Positions 43,152 to 50,363 of a DNA stretch of 50,363 nucleotides are shown piece after piece (the first letter of the stretch is position 1; every line of letters begins with the position of its first letter). Below the pieces are notes generated by a model, which searched no databases, was not told the DNA's origin, and saw only the letters and a list, made by a program, of their open reading frames with translations. Origin of the DNA: Bacilli bacterium (GTDB lineage: Bacteria; Bacillota_I; Bacilli_A; Izemoplasmatales; Hujiaoplasmataceae); contig JAFGQH010000047.1 in NCBI GenBank assembly GCA_016935815.1, forward strand, positions 1-50,363, written 5' to 3'. The translations under genes and the position numbers were made by a program.

Positions 43152-43183
43152 ATATTGACATATGCCAATATCGTTGTTATTAT
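43152..43183 (+). promoter_or_regulatory. Promoter with palindromic candidate operator, flavoprotein gene
   Basis: -35 TTGACA (43155-43160), 17 bases, TATTAT (43178-43183) with TGT in front. A 20-bp near-perfect palindrome (43152-43171, ATATTGACATATGCCAATAT; one mismatched pair, centre CATATG) covers the -35, so a repressor could act here. I cannot name the regulator. Confidence 0.65.
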
Positions 43184-43230
43184 ATATATGGACTGTAGGT
43201 ATATATAATATACAGAAAAGGAGCACGTAA

Positions 43231-44589
43231 ATGAAACAGTACGACATTATTGTTGTAGGTAGCAGTGCAGCTGGAGTTCCAGCAGCGACAACTGCTAGAA
43301 AGTATTACCCGGAGAAGTCCATTCTCTTGGTAAGAGATGTGGAGTTTGTCCCGATCCCATGCGGCATTCCTTACATCTACGGAACGGTCAACGATCCGAT
43401 GAAAAACTTGATTCCAGTCACAAAAATAGCCGGAGGAAACAAGTTGGATTTGGAAGTTGCCAAAGTAACATCCATCAATCGCGAAGCAAAGACGATTGGT
43501 ACGGATAAAGGGGAAACATTTGGGTACGACCGATTGGTACTCGCAACCGGTTCCAAACCGATTGTTCCACCGATCAAAGGCGTCGATAAAGGTCATGTCT
43601 ATGCGATCAAAAAGAACGCGATCTATTTGAAAGAAATCCAAGAGCAATTGGATCAGAGTAAATCCGTTGTCGTTATCGGTGGAGGATTCATCGGTGCCGA
43701 AATGGCAGAGGAATGTAAGAAACACAACCCAGAACTCGAAGTAACGGTTGTGGAAATGCAAGATCACTTGTTGAAATTGGTGTATGACGAAGAATTCTGT
43801 TTGTTGGCCGAAGAGGCTTTGATAAGCCAAGGTATCAAATTGGCTTTGAACGAACAAGTCATCGAAATTGCTGGAAAAGACAATGTAGACAGTGTCAAAT
43901 TGGCGTCTGGAAAATCTCTTCCTGCAGACATGGTGATCCTTGGTATCGGTGCCGTTCCAAATACGGAACTGGCCGTATCTGCTGGTTTGGAACTAGGTGA
44001 AACGAAGGGAATCAAAGTCGATAAATATCAACGGACCTGCGACCCAAACATCTTGGCTTGCGGAGACTGCGCTGACAAATTCTCATTTTTCAACCACAAA
44101 CCATCCTATTCAAAACTCGCATCCATCGCAACCATGGAAGCAAGAATCGCGGGAATCAATCTATTCCATACAAGACGTATGAATCAAGGTGTTGTCGGTT
44201 GTTTCTCGACTTCACTTGGCGGACATGCATTCGCAGCTGCGGGAATCACCGAAGCCGGAGCGAAAGATCATTGCTGCGACGTCGTCGTTGGTACTGCAGC
44301 GGGAATTAACCGTCATCCTGGTTTGATGCCTGGTGGAGATGACTTGAAAGTCAAACTCATCTTCGAAAAAGCGTCTCAGAGAATCATTGGTGGAGAACTC
44401 TACGGAGCGTATTCCGCAGGAGAATTGATCAATGCGATATCGGCATTCATATCCAAAGGAATGACAGCGGAAGAAATCGCAACCTTCCAAGCGGGAACTC
44501 ATCCAGCTTTGACCGCGTCTCCAATTGCGTATCAATTGGTCAACGCAGCCGAAATGGCTGAGATGCAATTATACAATCTACATAGTTAG
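43231..44589 (+). CDS. CoA-disulfide reductase / NADH oxidase-type flavoprotein
   Basis: 452 residues of the pyridine-nucleotide disulfide oxidoreductase group with a single redox cysteine. FAD-binding 'VVVGSSAAGVPAA', then 'PIPCGIPYIYG' with Cys44, the position used in NADH oxidase (cysteine-sulfenic acid) and CoA-disulfide reductase. NAD(P)H-binding 'VVVIGGGFIGAEMAEE' lies near 150 and the second FAD motif 'ILACGDCAD' near 275; the dimerisation domain follows. No rhodanese or extra domain. Likely role: oxygen or disulfide detoxification and NADH recycling; the substrate (O2, CoA disulfide or polysulfide) cannot be settled. GGAG lies upstream of ATG. The candidate operator on its promoter suggests redox-responsive control. 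Confidence 0.88.
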   Translation: MKQYDIIVVGSSAAGVPAATTARKYYPEKSILLVRDVEFVPIPCGIPYIYGTVNDPMKNLIPVTKIAGGNKLDLEVAKVTSINREAKTIGTDKGETFGYDRLVLATGSKPIVPPIKGVDKGHVYAIKKNAIYLKEIQEQLDQSKSVVVIGGGFIGAEMAEECKKHNPELEVTVVEMQDHLLKLVYDEEFCLLAEEALISQGIKLALNEQVIEIAGKDNVDSVKLASGKSLPADMVILGIGAVPNTELAVSAGLELGETKGIKVDKYQRTCDPNILACGDCADKFSFFNHKPSYSKLASIATMEARIAGINLFHTRRMNQGVVGCFSTSLGGHAFAAAGITEAGAKDHCCDVVVGTAAGINRHPGLMPGGDDLKVKLIFEKASQRIIGGELYGAYSAGELINAISAFISKGMTAEEIATFQAGTHPALTASPIAYQLVNAAEMAEMQLYNLHS

Positions 44590-44596
44590 GACATAC

Positions 44597-44626
44597 AAAA
44601 CGCCATTCAAAATGGCGTTTTTTTTT
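44597..44626. terminator. Bidirectional terminator
   Basis: Stem AAAACGCCATT (44597-44607) / AATGGCGTTTT (44611-44621) and T run, between converging genes. Confidence 0.88.
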
Positions 44627-44629
44627 AGT

Positions 44630-46267
44630 CTATTTCTTTTTTTGACCTAACGATTTGTGAAAGACTCTAGCCTCATATGGTTGTAATAATCCATCCACTT
44701 GATCTCGGTAATTCGTTAAGATCATATTGTAATCGGGATAGTTTTTTTCATACACGACTTCTTTAGAAGTACCGTTGCATACGACGATGATTTCTTCGGT
44801 CTTAGTGAATCTGCGATAACTGTAGAGATCTTTATGATAGAAATCGAGGTCCTCATACTTGCCATAGACAATCACCGGATATTTCTTGCGTAGTTCGATA
44901 ACGCGTTGGAAGAAATGCAAAACCGATTGGTCTTTTTTGGCTTCTGCGGCAACATTGATTTCCTTGTAATTGTCATTGACAGAGAGCCAAGGATCATGAG
45001 TGCTGAAACCGGCGTTCGCGTTGTCATCCCATTGCATTGGCGTCCTGGCATTGTCACGAGACATCATTTTGATCTTGTTCATCATCCGTTTGTGAGACAT
45101 TCCCATCTTGCGACCGGTCCGATAGATGTTATGCGTTTCGATATCCTGATATTTATCCAATGTCTCAAACGCCGCATTGGTCATACCAATCTCTTGACCT
45201 TGGTAGATATATGGAGTTCCCTGTTGGAAATACAGCATTACCGCAAGCATCGTCGCGGATTCGTATCGATAGTCAAGTGAGCCGAAACGATTGATGGAAC
45301 GAGGCTGATCGTGATTTTCCAAATAGAGCGAATTCCAGCCTTTTCCATTGAGTTGGTTTTGCCATTTAGCAAGTGGCTTTTTGAGATTCATCGGTTTGAA
45401 TTTCTTCATGAACCATTTAATGAAGTAATTGTCGGCACCCATGTGATCGAATTGAAATACCATGTCGAGTTCCTGACGCAACGGATTGGTCAGAAGATCT
45501 GCGACCTTGGGATTCACGAAGGCGGTCTCGCCAACGGTGAAACAATCGTACTTTGATAAGACATCACGATGCAGCTCATGTAGATATTTGTGAAGATTTG
45601 GATGATTCAAATAGTATTTTCGACCTCTTAAGATAGGACTCCATGGTCCGTTCGGATGCTGGTTGTTTTTGGCGATCAGATTGATGACGTCACAGCGGAA
45701 CCCATCCACACCCAAATCCAACCAAAATCGCATGAGATCTTTGACTTCCTCTCTGACATCCGGATTGTCCCAATTGAGATCCGGTTGACCTTTGGCAAAG
45801 AGATGCAGATAGTATTGTCCTCTCTCTTCATTGTAAGACCAAGCGTCACCGCCAAAGAACGATCCCCATTTCTTCTTTTTATCTTCCCAGTGATAATAGT
45901 CAGCGTATTTGCCTTCTTTCTTCACTGATTTCTGGAACCACTCATGAGCGCTTGAAGTGTGATTCACCACAAGATCCATGACGAGTCTGATCTTTGCCTT
46001 ATGCAGTTCTTTGATCAATCTCTTGATATCGTCCATGGTTCCAAACTCCGGAGCGATATCGCGATAATCGCTGATATCATAACCGAAGTCCTCCATTGGT
46101 GATTTATAAACCGGTGACAACCAAATGATTCCCACACCGAGTTCTTTCAAATAGGGAATCTTTTCGATGATTCCGGGAATGTCACCGATTCCGTCGTTGT
46201 TGGAATCCTTGAAACTCCTCGGATAGATTTGATATACGAATTCTTCTTTAAACCATTGTTTTTTCAT
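44630..46267 (-). CDS. malL: GH13 oligo-1,6-glucosidase / alpha-glucosidase
   Basis: 545 residues, GH13 with all conserved regions: 'MDLVVNHTS', 'GFRCDVINLI' (nucleophile Asp193), 'VGETAF' (acid/base Glu247), 'LENHDQP' (stabiliser Asp320) and 'QPDLNW'. The residue after the nucleophile is Val, as in enzymes acting on alpha-1,6 bonds (alpha-1,4-specific members have Ala/Thr). It therefore probably cleaves isomaltose, panose or dextran fragments. Trehalose-6-phosphate hydrolase is a close relative but less likely, as no treR or PTS gene is adjacent. No signal peptide. It starts two bases after the GH3 stop, in one operon. Confidence 0.9.
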   Translation of the reverse strand: MKKQWFKEEFVYQIYPRSFKDSNNDGIGDIPGIIEKIPYLKELGVGIIWLSPVYKSPMEDFGYDISDYRDIAPEFGTMDDIKRLIKELHKAKIRLVMDLVVNHTSSAHEWFQKSVKKEGKYADYYHWEDKKKKWGSFFGGDAWSYNEERGQYYLHLFAKGQPDLNWDNPDVREEVKDLMRFWLDLGVDGFRCDVINLIAKNNQHPNGPWSPILRGRKYYLNHPNLHKYLHELHRDVLSKYDCFTVGETAFVNPKVADLLTNPLRQELDMVFQFDHMGADNYFIKWFMKKFKPMNLKKPLAKWQNQLNGKGWNSLYLENHDQPRSINRFGSLDYRYESATMLAVMLYFQQGTPYIYQGQEIGMTNAAFETLDKYQDIETHNIYRTGRKMGMSHKRMMNKIKMMSRDNARTPMQWDDNANAGFSTHDPWLSVNDNYKEINVAAEAKKDQSVLHFFQRVIELRKKYPVIVYGKYEDLDFYHKDLYSYRRFTKTEEIIVVCNGTSKEVVYEKNYPDYNMILTNYRDQVDGLLQPYEARVFHKSLGQKKK

Positions 46268-46269
46268 AA

Positions 46270-48654
46270 TCAGTCCTTACTCAATATATTTTTGATTGCT
46301 TTTAGGAAGCGATGATTGACAAGTGCAATCAATCCTTCCATGAAATGAACACTCACTTCTCCACCGCTATTCAAGGCAACGGAACGAAGCGGCATTTGAT
46401 AGATCGACTTGATTACCATCAAACGAAAATCTTCCGTTTGATCCTTCATTCTCTCAATCAGTTGCTTGGTGATCTGTTTTTTGATGATTTTACCGAAGAA
46501 AGTGTGTTCGATGTCTTCGATACTGTTGTTGATGGTGAACGGATGTTTGTGGTATTGATGTTGATCCTTCACCTCTTGCTGAATCAAAATAGCGAAATCA
46601 TCTGGTTTGAACGTCAATCCACCTTTCACCTGATAACTCAAAAGATCGTTCCAATCGGATTTGACATACTCCTTGCCGATGATGACTTCCACAGGTGTTT
46701 CCAGGAAGACATCTCTGGCATTTCTCATGATTTGCAGGGAATAGACTCCATCATCCGTCGTGAATTTGTGTTTCTTTGGATGGTAATAAGCAAAATCTTC
46801 CAACTTCACTTTGAATGTTACTGTAACAGTTTCCTTGTTGGGAATGAATACTTTTTGAAAATCCATCAATTCCCGCTTTGGTCTTGGCGTCTTCGGATTC
46901 TTGGCTTCAAAGAATAACATGCAGACTTCCTTGCCGTCAAATGGTCCGTTGTTTGTAATATCGACAGATATCGTCAAGGACTCCTCTTGGTTTTTCAGTT
47001 TGGATTTCGTCGTACGGATGTTGCTGTATTCAAAATGAGAATAGGAAAGACCATATCCAAACGGGAAGAGAACCTCCTTATTGGCAGTGTTATAGTAACG
47101 GTATCCGACATAAATGCTTTCCTGATAGAAGACATAGTTGTTTCCGGTTGCAAAATATGGATTGCTAGGCACGTCCATAATCGATTTAGGGAAGGTTTCC
47201 GCCAACCGACCACTCGGATTGGCATATCCGAACAAAACCCGATCTACGGCGATTCCCAGTCCCTCACCACCTAAGTAACAGTTCAGCAATCCTTTGATGC
47301 TGTGAAGGAATGGCATAACGATTGGAGACCCCAGTTGCAACACCACAATGATATTGTTGTTTTCTTTGGCAATCGCTTGAATCAGATATTCTTGATTCTG
47401 TGGCATCGATAGATGTTCTCTGTCATATCCTTCCGATTCGTAGCGGTCAGGAAGACCACCGACAAAGACGATCTTATCGTAATTGCTGGCGGCGTCAATG
47501 ACTTCCTTGCTGAGAACGGAATCGATTTCATCCAATTCGGTATGATAACCTTGGAAGTAATCCACATTATCATGTCTGATCAGATGTTCCAAAATCGTAT
47601 CTGTTTTGTAAGTATTGATATGAGAAGAGCCTCCACCTTGTATCCGGATGTTATGAGCCATATCTCCAACAACTAAAACTCGTTCATCTTCATGCAAAGG
47701 CAGGATGTGATCCTTGTTCTTCATTAAAACAAAGGATTCTTCTGCGAGTCTAACAGCGGCTTCGTGATGACGCTGCAAATCCACTTCCACTGGTTCCTTA
47801 TCTTTGAATTTCTCCACCAATTCCAGGATTCTCTTTACGGAAGCATCCAGGACTTCTGGTTGGATCAATCCTTTCTTAAAATCCTTGATCAAGGTGTGGA
47901 CGCCATAGATGGCTCCAGGCATCTCCAAATCCAAGGAAGCAATCAACGCTTTGGTTCGATTGTTCACTGCAGTCCAATCGGAGACAATCACATTATGGAA
48001 ACCAAACTCCTTGCGAAGCACCTCTTGCAAAAGATAGATGCTTTCTGATGCATAGGTTCCTTCCACTTTGTTATAGGAACACATCACCATTTCTGGATCG
48101 AGTTGCACCAATTCTTGGAAACTCTTATAATAGATTTCATATTTCGCACGCTCATCCACAATCGAATTGGATATCATTCGGTAGGATTCTTGTGAATTCA
48201 AGGCGTAGTGCTTCAAACAGACTCCCGTCTTGTTTTCTTTCGCTCCCTGGATATATCCTCTTGCCATCTTTGTTGTGACAACAGGATCTTCCGAGAAATA
48301 CTCGAAATTGCGTCCGCAATATGGATGTCGCTTGATATTGACACCCGGGCCAAGGATCAATTGGACATCTTTGGAGCGGAACTCTTTGGCAATCAAGGAT
48401 CCCATCTGTTTCGATATGTCCGGATCGAATGAGGAGGCGATTGTAACAAGGGATGGATAGCAGATGGCATCTTCAGCCAATTCCTCGAGTGGATTGCCCT
48501 CTGAGACTTTTCTAAGCCCATGCGGACCATCCGCCATTGCGACCGATGGAATCCCCAATCGGTCGATGTTCATTGTATTCCAAGCGTCTTTACCAACCAG
48601 TAAAGATGCTTTTTCTTCCAGAGTCAATTTTTGTAACAACTCTTCGTTTTTCAT
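46270..48654 (-). CDS. GH3 beta-glucosidase
   Basis: 794 residues from ATG 48654 (GAGGTGAT fits this start; the in-frame GTG nine bases upstream overlaps that site). Domains: GH3 N-terminal barrel with 'MADGPHGLR', 'GPGVNIKRHPYCGRNFEYFSEDP' (split over 103-130), 'CLKHYALNSQE' and nucleophile Asp226 in 'VIVSDWTA'. The second domain carries acid/base Glu408 in 'YESEGYDREHL'. A fibronectin-III-like domain (about 575-665) and a helical C-terminal tail (about 680-794) follow. It releases beta-linked glucose from oligosaccharides; no signal peptide, so intracellular. First gene of the operon with the GH13 enzyme. Confidence 0.92.
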   Translation of the reverse strand: MKNEELLQKLTLEEKASLLVGKDAWNTMNIDRLGIPSVAMADGPHGLRKVSEGNPLEELAEDAICYPSLVTIASSFDPDISKQMGSLIAKEFRSKDVQLILGPGVNIKRHPYCGRNFEYFSEDPVVTTKMARGYIQGAKENKTGVCLKHYALNSQESYRMISNSIVDERAKYEIYYKSFQELVQLDPEMVMCSYNKVEGTYASESIYLLQEVLRKEFGFHNVIVSDWTAVNNRTKALIASLDLEMPGAIYGVHTLIKDFKKGLIQPEVLDASVKRILELVEKFKDKEPVEVDLQRHHEAAVRLAEESFVLMKNKDHILPLHEDERVLVVGDMAHNIRIQGGGSSHINTYKTDTILEHLIRHDNVDYFQGYHTELDEIDSVLSKEVIDAASNYDKIVFVGGLPDRYESEGYDREHLSMPQNQEYLIQAIAKENNNIIVVLQLGSPIVMPFLHSIKGLLNCYLGGEGLGIAVDRVLFGYANPSGRLAETFPKSIMDVPSNPYFATGNNYVFYQESIYVGYRYYNTANKEVLFPFGYGLSYSHFEYSNIRTTKSKLKNQEESLTISVDITNNGPFDGKEVCMLFFEAKNPKTPRPKRELMDFQKVFIPNKETVTVTFKVKLEDFAYYHPKKHKFTTDDGVYSLQIMRNARDVFLETPVEVIIGKEYVKSDWNDLLSYQVKGGLTFKPDDFAILIQQEVKDQHQYHKHPFTINNSIEDIEHTFFGKIIKKQITKQLIERMKDQTEDFRLMVIKSIYQMPLRSVALNSGGEVSVHFMEGLIALVNHRFLKAIKNILSKD

Positions 48655-48672
48655 ACAAATCACCTCAAGGAT

Positions 48673-48678
48673 ATTATA
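48673..48678 (-). promoter_or_regulatory. -10 box of the GH3-GH13 operon
   Basis: Minus-strand TGATATAAT (extended -10), 18 bases upstream of the GH3 start; the -35 region lies in the end of the acyltransferase gene and is weak. Confidence 0.5.
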
Positions 48679-48702
48679 TCAAAAATAAGCTGTGCCGTAT
48701 CG

Positions 48703-50049
48703 TCACTTACTTGTTTTTGTGGTAAAATCTTGATTCTTATTTCTCTTGTTGCGAACGAGAATCGGATAGCATTCTGCATAATTGCTGACGAGTTCGATTT
48801 CGATACCTATATCCGTCAAATATCGGAAAAAGAACCGTTCGGTATCGGTTTCGATAATCGATCTAGCAAACGAGATTTTCAATTTGTCTTCATAGGTAAT
48901 GATGGAGCAGTTCTTCTTGCTGTTTTTACCAGCACCTAGAATCGCTGTTACTCCCTTAATATATGGTTTGACAGATTCAGGGAAGCGGATGATCCCGATA
49001 TTGGTCACCGAAGCACTAGTGACTTTCCCAGCAAGAATTTTGTAACCGAATTTGAGCATGAATTTCTTGATGAAATATGGTAAGAAACGGAACAATGGAA
49101 AATTCCCATATTTGACAAAAACTGACAGTTTCCGTAGAAGAACCTCGCGTTTGGTTTCCTCAAGAAGTTGTTTCTTGATGATACTTGTAATCTCTTCTAA
49201 CGATAGGTCGTCTCTTTGAATTTCGATTTGTGTTGTCATGACGTTGCTGAAGTTGCGAAGCGTATGAGTTGGAAAGAAACGACGCAAATTCACAGGAACA
49301 GCGATTTTTATTGGATACTCCCGAGATACATTTTCCCGATTTTGTATCTGTGCTTGATAGATTGAATATATGAATAAGGATGTCAGAAACTCGGTAATCG
49401 TCAAACCGATCGAGCGGCAATATTCCAAAACCTTTGTCGTACTCATGATTCCTGTAATCAAGCCTGTATCGTTCTCTTGCAACATGGTTCCTGTCAATCG
49501 GTAAGCTTTGGTCTGTTTTGTTTGTTTGTGATTTGTTTTATCATAATAGATCTGATTCGCGTCTTCAAATTCCTCATCTCTAGGCTTCTGATCGACGGTC
49601 AGGACCATATTTTCAGGTTTCACCGGATATCCCTTCAGTTTCAAATATTGGAAAACCATTGCAACGAGAAATGCCATGACACCAGCACCATCTGCCAAGG
49701 AATGGAACATCTCCAAAGCGATGATGTTATGGCGATACAGGACTTTGAACAAATAACCTCGATTAGCATGAAAGTCGATTGTAGAGCATAGTTTATGCGT
49801 GATCTCTTTGACAATTAGATCTTTGGGATTGTAATCTAGGTATGTGAGGAAAAAACCGTGTTTCAATTTGACTTTGAACATCGGGAAACGTTTTAGGATT
49901 TGATTGGTCGCTTCTTGAAGAATAATCGGATCGATTTCTTCTATCAGCTCCACTTGAACACGATAAGTATGACTTTCACGTTCACTGTAAACTTCTGGAT
50001 ATACCTTACCAGAATTATCTAATCGAAACCATTCTTGTTTTTCGGACAT
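48703..50049 (-). CDS. HxxxD-type acyltransferase (alcohol acetyltransferase-like)
   Basis: 448 residues from ATG 50049 (AGAGGTGATT directly ahead; an in-frame GTG six bases upstream lies in that site). The catalytic motif of condensation/acyltransferase folds is 'MFHSLADGAG', with His116 and Asp120-Gly121. Other features fit the two-lobed chloramphenicol-acetyltransferase-like fold: 'PVNLRRFFPTHTLRNFSN' near 255 and 'VTNIGIIRFP' near 350. Members of this group transfer acyl groups to alcohols or act in lipid or peptide modification; the substrate is unknown. It has its own promoter with a palindromic candidate operator (50060-50078), so it is probably inducible. Confidence 0.82.
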   Translation of the reverse strand: MSEKQEWFRLDNSGKVYPEVYSERESHTYRVQVELIEEIDPIILQEATNQILKRFPMFKVKLKHGFFLTYLDYNPKDLIVKEITHKLCSTIDFHANRGYLFKVLYRHNIIALEMFHSLADGAGVMAFLVAMVFQYLKLKGYPVKPENMVLTVDQKPRDEEFEDANQIYYDKTNHKQTKQTKAYRLTGTMLQENDTGLITGIMSTTKVLEYCRSIGLTITEFLTSLFIYSIYQAQIQNRENVSREYPIKIAVPVNLRRFFPTHTLRNFSNVMTTQIEIQRDDLSLEEITSIIKKQLLEETKREVLLRKLSVFVKYGNFPLFRFLPYFIKKFMLKFGYKILAGKVTSASVTNIGIIRFPESVKPYIKGVTAILGAGKNSKKNCSIITYEDKLKISFARSIIETDTERFFFRYLTDIGIEIELVSNYAECYPILVRNKRNKNQDFTTKTSK

Positions 50050-50059
50050 AATCACCTCT

Positions 50060-50104
50060 TGTAAGTATACTACTTACATTACCAATGAAAACCTCTTCTG
50101 TCAA
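50060..50104 (-). promoter_or_regulatory. Promoter with inverted-repeat candidate operator, acyltransferase gene
   Basis: Minus strand -35 TTGACA (50104-50099), 17 bases, -10 TAATGT (50081-50076). A perfect inverted repeat TGTAAGTA-tac-TACTTACA (50060-50078) overlaps the -10 and the start of transcription; its form resembles TetR-family operators. No regulator gene is adjacent in the window. Confidence 0.7.
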
Positions 50105-50156
50105 CAAGCTACCATAAGATTACCGATAAATAAACCTATTCTGTGACGAAACGATG

Positions 50157-50182
50157 AAAAAAGCCCACTCTTTGAGTGGACT
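50157..50182 (-). terminator. Terminator of the tRNA-Arg transcript
   Basis: Minus strand AAGTCCACTC / GAGTGGGCTT stem (one G-U pair) followed by T run, downstream of the two tRNA genes. Confidence 0.83.
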
Positions 50183-50193
50183 TATATTCCATC

Positions 50194-50270
50194 TGGCGAC
50201 TCGGAAGGGACTCGAACCCCCGACCTTAAGCTCCGGAAGCTTCTGCTCTATCCAACTGAGCTACCGAGCC
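50194..50270 (-). tRNA. tRNA-Arg (anticodon CCG)
   Basis: Full cloverleaf with acceptor GGCTCGG / CCGAGTC, D-arm GCTC...GAGC, anticodon loop TTCCGGA (CCG), T-arm CGGGG-GTTCGAG-TCCCT, discriminator G and encoded CCA. The outermost anticodon-stem pair is mismatched. It reads CGG. Confidence 0.93.
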
Positions 50271-50285
50271 AACCTAAAAACAGAC

Positions 50286-50362
50286 TGGCGACCCGGAAGG
50301 GATTCGAACCCCCGACCGACGGCTTAGGAAGCCGCAGCTCTATCCTGCTGAGCTACCGGGTC
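50286..50362 (-). tRNA. tRNA-Arg (anticodon CCT)
   Basis: Acceptor GACCCGG / CCGGGTC, D-arm GCTC...GAGC, anticodon loop TTCCTAA (CCT), discriminator G and encoded CCA. It reads AGG. It lies 15 bases upstream of the CCG tRNA and is very similar outside the anticodon arm, pointing to duplication; both form one transcript whose promoter is outside the window. Confidence 0.94.
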
Positions 50363-50363
50363 A

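Noticed and set aside
43180-43857. A 225-codon minus-strand frame opposite the flavoprotein gene
   Set aside because: It lies against a clear FAD/NAD-binding enzyme and has no family features of its own.
44630-46267. Trehalose-6-phosphate hydrolase for the GH13 gene
   Set aside because: Possible by family, but there is no trehalose PTS or regulator nearby and its partner is a GH3 beta-glucosidase; oligo-1,6-glucosidase fits the Val after the nucleophile.
1-50363. Mycoplasma genetic code (TGA as tryptophan)
   Set aside because: Several well-defined genes (for example nadA, the GH3 gene and the permease) end at TGA in the expected place, and conserved tryptophans are TGG.

Overview
The window reads as a chromosomal segment of a low-GC bacterium on the Bacillota/Mycoplasmatota side. 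Evidence is the mix of RecU, a J2-type RNase J, RarA, ObgE, a TPP riboswitch ahead of thiT, a CIRCE element, L21/L27 with a Firmicutes-style L27 leader, strong AGGAGG ribosome binding sites, frequent TTG/GTG starts and extended -10 promoters (TGnTATAAT). TGA is used as a stop and tryptophan is TGG, so the code is standard, unlike Mycoplasma proper. The set of many lipoproteins, free glycosidases and no wall-synthesis genes would suit an Izemoplasma/Acholeplasma-like free-living mollicute relative, but the sequence alone does not fix the genus.

Layout. 1-6187 (+): the end of a degenerate ABC-ATPase-like protein, an ABC-2 permease, a GH36 alpha-galactosidase and a GH2 beta-galactosidase-like enzyme, mostly translationally coupled. 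6211-7098 (-): a trypsin-like serine protease lipoprotein. 7252-18523 (+): the most unusual part, two adjacent paralogous giant proteins (2475 and 1240 aa) with a CvpA-like four-helix membrane anchor followed by 22 and 9 copies of a ~90-residue repeat, predicted outside the cell. 18618-20228 (+): a 5'-nucleotidase-type lipoprotein. 20265-28016: a phosphoglycerate-mutase-like phosphatase (-), pyrimidine-nucleoside phosphorylase, TPP riboswitch plus thiT, CIRCE-controlled htpG with an overlapping small gene, recU (-) and RNase J2. 28143-31194: a WG-repeat lipoprotein, a zinc-ribbon membrane protein (-) and rarA (-). 31293-34475 (+): nadA, nadB and a PHP-family phosphatase as an operon. 34476-35004 is mostly non-coding. 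35005-35982 (+): asparaginase.

36027-42015 is nearly all minus strand: a lipoprotein/LytTR/DUF3021 operon, a galK-GNAT-obgE-ruvA operon, and rplU-rpmA behind a consensus promoter. 42124-44589 (+): an alpha/beta hydrolase and a CoA-disulfide-reductase/NADH-oxidase-type flavoprotein with a palindromic candidate operator. 44630-50049 (-): GH13 oligo-1,6-glucosidase and GH3 beta-glucosidase as an operon, then an HxxxD acyltransferase-like protein with its own candidate operator. Two tRNA-Arg genes (CCG and CCT anticodons) close the window.

Physiology: alpha-galactosidase, beta-galactosidase, galactokinase, oligo-1,6-glucosidase and beta-glucosidase point to growth on imported plant- or algae-derived oligosaccharides; the enzymes lack signal peptides and so act inside the cell. 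NadA/NadB make quinolinate from aspartate; ThiT imports thiamine. The candidate undescribed system is the pair of CvpA-anchored repeat giants with the divergent protease, an arrangement that recalls the fusion of a CvpA-like domain to a protease in actinobacterial MarP.
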